Below are positions 55,641 to 64,000 of a stretch of 64,000 bases of DNA, piece by piece. A program made the translations under genes and the position numbers. The notes beneath the pieces are model-generated. The model ran no database searches and had not been told where the DNA came from. It saw nothing but the letters and a program-made list of their open reading frames with translations. Each line of letters starts with the position of its first letter. Position 1 is the stretch's first letter. Source of the DNA: Oryzias latipes (lineage: Eukaryota; Chordata; Actinopteri; Beloniformes; Adrianichthyidae); NCBI RefSeq assembly GCF_002234675.1, contig NC_019859.2:28701973-28765972 (forward strand), written 5' to 3'.

Positions 55641-58600
55641 ATGGCCAAAGGAAAAGCGAAGATCAGCAGCTCTGGTAAAACTCCAGAATGATCGCCTTAT
55701 GTTCTCATTTATTCCGCCTTTATTCTTTAAGAAACACAAAATTACAGGGGGAAAAAGTTAACATGGAAAAGTTTCCCCCACATCCTTTTAACAATATTGT
55801 AGAAATAAGAATGTACAGGCCTATTTATTTAAATATCAAAGTAACGTGATTATACTTAGCAGAAGATTTTAACACAAACCTTTGAGCTGAAGAAAGATCA
55901 ACAATGTAAACACCTGACAGATAAATGAAGGAGGCTACGCTAACTAAAAACAAGTTCAAAACGCTGGAAAATAGAGCTGAATAATGATTGAACTAGTTGC
56001 TAATGGTACAATGCTAAATTACAGTTAATTAATAAAGTTTTACAATTTTGAATTATTGACTACATGAGAACTCTTCTTCTCTTGTATTTTTCCGGAACAC
56101 ATTTTGTTTTGTTTTTACAGTATGACTTAGAAATAACTCTACCTGAATCCAACTCTACCTGAATATCAATCTTCTTCTCTTGTCTATCAGTCTTTCATTG
56201 TAATGAAATTGTAAAATACAGTTTATTTAATGATCACAATGTTAAGCTCTGCAACTGTATCTCATATAGAAGTTGCTTTTACTTAAGCAAATTTATAGTG
56301 CTTATTTTGTTTGTTTGAAAATTTCAATAGTCAATAGGAGTCCATTATCTCATGTTTTTCTCTGAATGACTGCAAAAATGATGGATTAATAACATTAAAA
56401 ATATTTTAAAGTTGAACTTTCAATCAACTCAGGAAGTAATAAATAACGGATAATTAATCCCTGATTAATATTTTGGATTTTATTTTTCTTTTGTTGGGTC
56501 TGGTGGTTTTTAGATGACTTTTGTGCTGGAAAACCACGACTCCTTGCAGGCAACATGGGCAGAGATTAAATAATGATTCAAAGCAATTTTTAAAAAGTGG
56601 TCAAATGAAGCAGAGGGACTGTGAAAATAGGAAAAAGCAAATACAAAAGCAAGACATTTGTTGCCAAACATTCAAAAGTGCTGGAAGACAGATAAAATAG
56701 GAAAAACAGAATAAAAAAATGTTTTTTTTTTGTTCTCTTTAGTAAAACCTGACACATTAAAGAAAAGACAGAAAATCGTCATTTGTTCTTTATAAGAACT
56801 CAGATATTAACAAATTTGTGTATTTCATAAATGTAATGTTTTTCCAAGTAAAAATAATGTATAGAATATAAAAAAATATTACAAAAACGTGTCTCATTCA
56901 CAGATAGGTTTTTATTGGAGATGCAGACACTACAAGGAAAATATGCCCCAATAAATATTAGAAATTGAATTTCTGCACTGTGGAGCAGTGGTTAGCGCTC
57001 TTGGCCACAGCAAGAAGGCCCCTGGTTAAAGTCCCGGCTGTGGGACCTGAAACAGAACTCCAATGGGGGACCTTTCTGTGTGGAGTTTGCATGTTCTCCC
57101 TGTGCATGTGTGGGTTTTCTCCGGGGACTCCAGCTTGTTCCCACAGTCCAAAAACATGCTTCATAGGTTATTCTAGTTACTTTAAATTATTCATAGGTGT
57201 AAATGGGTGTGTGATTGTGGCCCTGTGACAGACTGGCAACCTGTCCAGGATGCCCCCTGCCTTTGCCCACAAGTGGCAGGATAGGCTCCAGTTGCCCTGA
57301 GACCATGAAAGGGAGAAAACGGATAAGAAATGGAAGGAATGAATTTCTTGTTAAGTTCCACATGCTGCAAAGTTTATTTGGTATTCAACCATAGGTGATG
57401 TACATTTTGGATACCGGTTATTACTACTGTTCATGAAAACTGTGTTAATAATAAATAAAAGAGGTTTGAAAATTTTACATCAAAAGTTAAAAGACACGCT
57501 AAAGATAAGCTAACAAGATTTAAAATAAATTTAGAAGGGTCTCATGTTTTTTGCCAATCAAGTAAGGAGACCATTTTTCATTTATTTTATCATTTTATTG
57601 AACAGTGGGGCAAAAAAGTATTTAGTCAGCCACCAATTGGGCAAGTTATCCCACTTAAAAAGATAAGAGAGGCTTGTAATTTTGATCATAGGTAAACCTC
57701 ATCTATGTGAGACAAAATGAGAAAAAACAATCCAGAAAAACATATTGTCTAATTTTTAAAGAATTTCTTTGTAAATTATGGTGGTAAATAAGTATTATGT
57801 CACCTACAAACAAGCAAGATTTCTGGCTCTCACAGACCTGTAACTTCTACTTTAAGAGGATCCTCTGTCCTCCACTCATTACCTGTATTAATGGCAGCTG
57901 TTTGAACTGGTTATCTATATAACAGTGACGTGCAGTCAGGAGAGGCAGGTGAGGCAGTGCCTCACCTGTCATTATGGGAAGAAAAGAGAAAAATAAATTC
58001 AATTATTATTATATTTAAGTTCAGTAATTTGTGCTTTGCAGTCATTTTCCATTTAAATGTATCATTTTTGGGTGTTTTTTCTTTTCAAAATCGCTGAATT
58101 TCCGCATTTGCCGTTCAGATACTAAGAAGTGACGTGCGATGAGGCACCAGCCCGCTGAGCCTCACCTTGGATTGCGCAATACCTATGCAGTCAGTCGGTA
58201 CTGCTGTCTCTCTGTATGTCGGTTCAATCACTTGTACTATATGAGCTGAGTTTACATAATTTAGCAGATGTATATGATGTACAGTGTTTGTTTTTATAAA
58301 TAACTGTGAGGGACGTGTTTCTTGTGCTGAACGCTAAACGCCGGCAAAAAAGCAACTGGGTGAGGCCAGAAGTTCCCGTGCCTCAAGTTAGGGGGCGCCG
58401 ATGAGCCCTGAGATTATGACGCTAAAAATAATAGAAGAAGTGATAGCAAGCGGCAAGTCATTTTCTTCAGAAGGAGCGGCATATGGGCTTTATTTACAAG
58501 TAAAGGTAAGATGATAATAAGGTTTGTGCTTTTTTCTATGCTGCAGTTTGTATATGAAAAAACATGTTGAAATGATATTTTAAACAAAACACGTTAACTG

Positions 58601-61600
58601 TTGTCAATTTAATGGTGAATAAGTTACTCAGTATGGTTCATATGTTTGTAAATCTGATTGATGACGTCAGTGCCTCACCAGCCATTAACCTCACCGCACG
58701 TCACTGCTATATAAAAGAAACCTGTCCACAAAATCAAACAGTCATAATCCAAACTCCACTATGGCCAACACCAAAGAGCTGTCTAAGGACACCAGAAACC
58801 AAAATTTTGACCTGCACCAGGCTGGAAAGACTGAATCTGCAATTGGTAAGCAGCTTGGTGAGAAGAAACCAACTGTGGGAACAATTATTAGGAAATTGAA
58901 GACATGCGAGACCACTGATAATTTCTCTCAAACTGGGGTTCTCCACAAGATCTCACCCTGTGGGATCAAAATTTGGATTTGGAAATGGTTTATTTAAAGC
59001 AATCAGACCTAGGATATTGCACATAACAATACAATCAACAGAGTTTTACATCCATACAAAGACAAATCAATCTTAGAATAATCAGTCGTTCAATCATAAT
59101 TTGCTTGAAAGAAAGTGGAAGGAAGCAAACTTATCTTATCCCACCCCTGTTGTGGGAGAACGGTGAGCAAAGAATCCCAGAACCACATGGGGAGACCGAT
59201 TGACCTGCACAGAGATGGGACCAAAATAACAAAGGCTACCATAAGTAACAGACTACGCCCTCAAGGACTCAAATCCTGCAGTGCCAGACGTATCCCCCTG
59301 CTAAAGCCAGTACATGTTCAGGCCCGTCTAAAGTTTGCTAGAGAACATTTGGATGATCCAGAAGAGGACTGGGAGAATGTCCTACAGTCAGATGAAACCA
59401 AATAGAACATTTCGGTAAGAACTCTACTCGTCGTATTTGGGGGAGGAAGAATGAGTTGCATCCAAAGAACACCAAACCTACTGTAAAGCATGGGGGTGGA
59501 AGCATCATGTTTTGAGGCTGTTTTTCAGCAAAGGGACCAGGACGACTGATCAGTGTGAAGGAATAAATAAATGGGGCCATGTCTCCTCAGATTCTGAGAG
59601 AAAACCTCCTTCCATCGGGGCATTGAAGATGAAACGTGGCTGGGTCTGTCAGCATGACAACAATCCCAAACACACTGCCCGGGTAATGAAGGAGTGGCTT
59701 CATAAGAAGCATTTCAATGTCCTGGAGTGACCTAGCCAGTGTCTCAACCCCATAGAAAATCTTTGGAGGGAGTTGAAAGTTGGTGTTAGCCAGCGACAGC
59801 CCCAAAGCATCACTGCTCTAGAGGAGATCTGCATGGAGGAATGGGCCAAAATACCAGCAACAGTTTGTAAAAACATCGTGAAGACTAACAGAAAACATTT
59901 GACCTCTGTCATTGCCAACAAACAGGATATAACAAAGTATTGAGATGAAGTTTTGATATTGACCAAATACTTATCTTCCACCATAATTTACAAATAAATT
60001 CTTTAGAAATCAGTCAATGTGATTTTCTGGATTATTTTCTCATTTTGTATTTTACAGTTGAGGTTTACCTATGATGAAGATTACAGGTGTCTCTCGTTGT
60101 TTAATTGGGAGAAGTTTCACAATTGGTTGCTCACTAAATACTTTTTTTCCCCACTGTACATAAAGAAATTTAGGTCTGATTTTGAAGAATTCATAAATAC
60201 AAAATTTAATATAAATTTTAGTTAATACTTTTGATTTTATGCTTTACATGGTTTGTCCAAAAATCAAATGTTTGTTTTTGAACTGTTTGTCATTTTTGGG
60301 ATATGTAAATGGTCTAATTCACAACCTTGTTTTACTGTATTCCCTCTGGACTTTAAATCATGTTACAAAACAATTGAACACATGCAAGGCTAAAAGAACA
60401 TTTCATCTTTTAAACTTTTTTGATATTCTATGTTCAAAAAGCTACTGATAATTGAAACCTCTGGACTGTAAAGTTGATTGTTGGTGTGCAGGTTGCACAG
60501 TATGTACAGTGTTTTCTTTTACCTATTGTATTGTGTCAGCTTCTTCATAAAGTTTGTTTCAAAAAAGAAAAACAAATTAAAACCCTGTTTTTTCTTTGTC
60601 AACTCATCCTAAATCACAAACTATTTGGCTTTTGCTTGGATTTTCTGCTCCTGACAACGTAGCATACTTAATTAATTTTTGAAGGAGGTTATAGCAAGAA
60701 TTGCAAACTCCAGGCCTTGAGGGCTGCAGTTTGAAAATCCTGGGTATTAGGCTGGGTTAAAGTTGACCATAGGTCGCACTTTGGATGCAGCTGCTTACCT
60801 GACAGAAAGCTCCTCCCCCCACCCTCCAAACTTTTCATTTTGGAGAGTAAATGATAATTCAGGATACATGTAAAATACAGATTCCTTTTTAAAAGTAATT
60901 GATCCTCACATGGGTTAACAGTTTTGATCCAGGTTGTTTTCTTGTTTCAGAGGATTTAGCCCCGCCCCCAGCACGGCTGCTCAGGTCAAGAAAGAAGGAA
61001 GCTGAAAGCAATGATGCTGTTCTAAAGGGCAATGCTCAAGCCTCTCTACTTCTGAAGGTAATTAATGTCATTTCTCCACCTCAGCCACTCAAACTAAAAT
61101 GCGGTTAAATTTTAGGGGTTAGAGGAGGGCGGAGCTGCAGCCGAGCCTCTGCAGGAATGCGCCGTCATTGTGCATCAGATGTATCAGGCAGCAGAGTGCT
61201 CCTGTCTGACAGGGCCAGATGAAGCCACCAAAGAAAAGGCAACAAATGAATCAGAGGTCATTTCTTTGAGCACAGCAGCTCCAAAGTCTAGCTTCCGCAG
61301 CAACAAGAATCAGACGGAGAGCTGGGCAGGTGAGGATGCCGCCGAGGAAGGCAGCAAGAGACAACGGGCAGAGAAACACAAGAGGGAGGTGGAGGGACGG
61401 CGGGAGCAGCAGCATTCCACCATGGCTTTTCCAGCCAAGAAGAGGCGTAGGATGGGTTCCTGTGGCCTGACGGATGGAGAGCGGAGTCGTGTTTTAGGAA
61501 ACTATGAGAAGAAGCCAAGTTTTGTGAAGGGAGCTGGGATGAAGGTCTGTAATGATTCAGACACCCCTCTGCGCTCCTCTGGCCATGAAAGCGGGCAGAA

Positions 61601-63645
61601 GCAGGCAGAGCCTAAGCAGGTAGAGCTACAGTCTGCAGAGCCAAAGCAGGCAGAGTTACAGTCTGCAGAGCCGAAGCAGGAAGAGCTACAGTCTGCAGAG
61701 CCAAAGCAGGCAGAGCTACAGTCTGCAGAGCCAAAGCAGGCAGAGCTACAGTCTGCAGAGCCGAAGCAGGCAAAGCTACAGTCTGCAGAGCCAAAGCAGG
61801 CAGAGCTACAGTCTGCAAAGCCAAAGCAGGCAGAGTTACAGTCCGCAGAGCCGAAGCAGGAAGAGCTACAGTCCGCAGAGCCGAAGCAGGAAGAGCTACA
61901 GTCTGCAGAGCCAAAGCAGGCAGAGCTACACACTGCAGAGCCGAAGCAGACAGAGCTACAGTCTGCAGAGCCGATGCAGGAAGAGCTACAGTCTGCAGAG
62001 CCAAAGCAGGCAGAACTACACACTGCAGAGCCGAAGCAGGCAGAGCTACAGTCAGCAGAGCCGAAGCAGGCAGAGTTACACACTGCAGAGCCGAAGCAGG
62101 CAGAGCTACAGTCTGCAGAGCCAAAGCAGGCAGAGTTACAGTCTGCAGAGCCGAAGCAGGCAGAGCTACAGTCTGCAGAGCCGAAGCAGGCAGAGCTACA
62201 GTCTGCAGAGCCGAAGCAGGCAGAGCTACAGTCTGCAGAGCCAAAGCAGGCAGAGCTACAGTCTGCAGAGCCGAAGCAGGCAGAGCTACAGTCTGCAGAG
62301 CCAAAGCAGGCAGAGCTCCAGTCTGCAGAGCCAAAGCAGGCAGAGCTACAGTCTGCAGGCGAGGATGCAAGGTCAGCATCTCTTCCAAAGTGAAACCTTT
62401 TTACACCAAATAAAATGAGTTTAAACCTTTTTCTCTGTCCATGAATCTGTTCCAGAGCACCGACTGAAGCCCCCATGAGCGTCCTCTACAGGGGTGAGTG
62501 TGACCCTGACTCAGAGTCTGCAAAAGGAGTTTTTTCTGAAAGTGTGTCAGATGTCAGAAACATAAATAAAGGGAGACAGAGCTGTACATAAGTTCTTCAT
62601 TCTCCTCAAACACAGGTCCAGAGGAGAGTAACCGCCAGCAGGCAGAGGAAGAGAGTATTTCACAGTCGGTAAACCGTGCTGAAGGAGGAGCATCCTCAAC
62701 TGAAGCTCCCACCAGTGGACCTGCGCTGCAGCCTGAAGAGACCGCAGAACCAGGAGAGGCATGCAATGTGAGTGCTTTCTTTCCTTCATTACTTCTCTGC
62801 TAAATGTGAGGAGTTACCAACCACCTCCACGATTTCTGAGAAGCTCTTCATTCAGCTCCTCATTCAGCTCTTCTATCCTCAAACCTGTCACTTCACCCAG
62901 AGATGAATTGATGAAGATGAACTACAAAAACTGTTTCCTGGGAAAATGTGTGTGATTACACAACAGCTGAAGATGCAGAGGTTTGAGGAGGAACCAGAGA
63001 AAATGAAATGGTTGAAAAAGCAAACACCTCCATCTTTTTTCTTAATGCTAAAGAGCTCGTCTAGATGGAGCTGAACACTGTCAAAGCAGAAAATAATCTG
63101 CAAAACCCCATCATATGTGTAAAAGGTCATTAACAGTTATTTACAATTTTACACAAGATTCACCAAACTGTGAAGCAGCTTCACCTACTAAACTGTATTT
63201 TTAGACGTAAAGTCATGGACAGCAGAGAACTTCCTACCGCGATTTTAGGTATTGGTGGAGGTGCGTGCTTGTGTGGGGTTATTTTTTTTATTTGAAGGCT
63301 TTTATTTTATGTTATTAAGGAAGAAATGTGTTTTTGTTATGTGAAGAACTTTCTGATACTGACGTATAAAAAGTGCTTTATAAATATAAATTTAATAATG
63401 TAAAATTGATTTAAATTCATTAAACAAAATTTAAAAAGTCATGATGCCTGAAAATGATTGAAATTCATGACTCAGTGGCTGCGTTTGGACTGAGGCCCTC
63501 GTGTTCTTGTCTCATTCAGGGTGGACCTACAGGCGATCTTGCAGCGGCAAAGGCGGCGCCCAGCTCAGGCGGGGACTCGCACGGCGCCTGTGGATGCTCC
63601 GATGATGTTTCCGACTCCCAGCTCAACACCATTGTTTTCACGTGA
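55641..63645 (+). CDS. brme1: BRME1/C19orf57-like meiotic recombination factor, with coding minisatellite
   Basis: BRME1 works with HSF2BP-BRCA2 in loading recombinases at meiotic breaks. Six exons on the plus strand: 55641-55674, 60951-61057, 61116-62371, 62456-62493, 62616-62767, 63520-63645. All phases agree, about 570 aa. Starts [12 protein letters not shown]; exon 2 has [19 protein letters not shown]. Exon 3 includes a basic [11 protein letters not shown] segment (about 61435-61470) and 25 copies of a 10-residue repeat. The end reads [11 protein letters not shown], then TGA. That TGA lies inside a perfect donor (CAC|GTGAGA), so an extra exon off the right edge is possible. Identity rests on position beside cc2d1a and faint motif likeness; the low-complexity body gives no clear domain. 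Intron 1 (5.3 kb) holds nested transposons. Confidence 0.62.
56040..56470. mobile_element. Dispersed AT-rich element, copy of 45.7-46.2 kb
   Basis: Shares aagctctgcaactgtatctc, aatgaaattgtaaaatacag and agcaaatttatagtgctt with 45820-45930, same orientation. In intron 1 of the brme1-like gene. Confidence 0.55.
56970..57345 (+). mobile_element. tRNA-derived SINE, longest copy of its family here
   Basis: Head actgtggagcagtggttagc with B-box-like tggttaaagtcccggc, then gtgtggagtttgcatgttct, cagtccaaaaacatgcttca, gacagactggcaacctgtcc and the tail gagaaaacggataagaaatg. Partial relatives lie at 590-717 and 8030-8200. Confidence 0.8.
57923..58706. mobile_element. hAT element nested in Tc1, 8-bp TSD CTATATAA
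   Basis: TSD at 57915-57922 and 58707-58714. Ends cagtgacgtgcagtcagg and ttaacctcaccgcacgtcactg (inverted, first 11 bases perfect). 784 bp, no transposase. Internal palindromic words around gtgaggcagtgcctcacct. Confidence 0.9.
58975..59158. mobile_element. Short retroelement-like insertion in Tc1
   Basis: Separates tgtgggatcaaaa from gaacggtgagcaaag, adjacent in related Tc1 copies. The insert (tttggaaatggtttatttaa ... atcttatcccacccctgttg) resembles a reverse-strand LINE 3' tail; identity uncertain. Confidence 0.5.
61605..62354 (+). repeat. 30-bp coding minisatellite, 25 tandem copies
   Basis: Unit gcagagccaaagcaggcaga + gctacagtct encodes [10 protein letters not shown]. All 25 copies are exactly 30 bp, so the frame never breaks. 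Variants: AELHT (three copies), QEELQS, KLQS, AKPK, MQEE. The last nine copies are nearly identical, suggesting recent amplification toward the 3' side. Confidence 0.97.
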
Positions 63646-63825
63646 GAAACACGCAGGGATGTGAGAGAGTGATTGAGGCGGGGCTTAAAATGCCGCAGCC
63701 TCAGTCACGTCTTCGCTTCACCACTGAATCTGTTAAAGCAGAGAAAGACGAAGAAGCTGCTCGAGGTTTTCTACGAAGGTCCCAGACGCTTTTCACCATC
63801 AAACTGTAACTCTTTGAGGATCAGG

Positions 63826-63831
63826 AATAAA
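63826..63831 (+). terminator. Poly(A) signal after the brme1-like gene
   Basis: AATAAA 181 bases after the TGA at 63643-63645, compatible with a gene ending inside the window. Confidence 0.5.
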
Positions 63832-64000
63832 CAGTGCATAAATGTAAAGATGACTGAAAACAATTAAAATGTAACAACTCTTTACAGAACAAAGGTGGTG
63901 CCAATATTAGGTTGTATTTTTAAACAGCCATTCTATTATTCCTTATTATTAATATTGTTAAAGTTAAATACGGTGGTACTGAAGTGCAGATCACACCAAC

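Larger units (their letters stand above)
57603..60156 (+). pseudogene. Tc1/mariner transposon, full ends, broken transposase, nested insertions
   Basis: Left end cagtggggcaaaaaagtatt and right end aaatactttttttccccactg, then TA. Transposase pieces: helix-turn-helix near 58761-58900 ([20 protein letters not shown]), DD region 59220-59400 and C-terminus 59780-59940. Stops and frameshifts disrupt it. Interrupted by a hAT (57923-58706) and by about 180 bp of another repeat (58975-59158). Same family as 18.2 kb. Confidence 0.9.

Noticed and set aside
61605-62354. CRISPR-like direct repeats
   Set aside because: The 30-bp units are contiguous with no spacers, in frame within a vertebrate exon. This is a minisatellite.
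61502-62476. Long minus-strand open frames (324 and 258 codons) opposite the brme1-like repeat
   Set aside because: A 30-bp unit without stops stays open in several frames automatically. They have no start context, splice pattern or homology, only periodic Cys/Ser or Ala/Leu/Pro repeats.

Overview
The window looks like teleost (percomorph-type) nuclear DNA. Genes are split by GT-AG introns. The intergenic DNA and introns are packed with fish-type repeats: Tc1/mariner, hAT, piggyBac MITEs, Harbinger-like elements, tRNA-derived SINEs, and L2-, RTE- and Rex-like LINEs. G/C homopolymers up to 25 bases long recur. No bacterial operon, CRISPR array or phage-like structure is present.

Six protein-coding genes could be assembled exon by exon. 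Left to right they are: slc25a23-like (minus, 3' end off the left edge); an R4-family RGS gene (plus, complete, 161 aa); the homologue of human C19orf53 (minus, complete, 96 aa); mri1, methylthioribose-1-phosphate isomerase (minus, complete, 353 aa, 6 exons over 11 kb); cc2d1a (minus, 26 exons found over 24 kb, last few residues not located); and a gene divergently paired with cc2d1a that fits brme1/C19orf57 (plus). From memory, MRI1, C19orf53, CC2D1A and C19orf57/BRME1 lie together on human 19p13, so this is a conserved block.

Layout: 0-3 kb slc25a23 N-terminal EF-hand exons and CpG promoter; 3-7 kb intergenic repeats; 7.2-10.2 kb rgs; 11.3-12.3 kb c19orf53; 13-16.5 kb repeat-poor sequence, possibly mri1 3'UTR; 16.5-27.8 kb mri1, whose introns 2 and 5 hold several kb of LINEs and DNA transposons; 28-30.8 kb intergenic; 30.8-55 kb cc2d1a, with many transposons in its introns; 55.0-55.64 kb a shared divergent promoter; 55.6-64 kb the brme1-like gene, with a nested Tc1 stack in intron 1 and a 25-copy, 30-bp coding minisatellite in exon 3.

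The genes do unrelated jobs: mitochondrial Ca2+-regulated ATP-Mg/Pi exchange, G-protein GTPase activation, a small basic nucleolar-type protein, methionine salvage, ESCRT-III/transcriptional scaffolding and meiotic recombination. They are neighbours by ancient linkage. I found no convincing new molecular system. The most notable items are the in-frame coding minisatellite, well-delimited transposons with intact target-site duplications, a 44-bp perfect palindrome inside a hAT element, and decayed retroviral fragments in cc2d1a introns.
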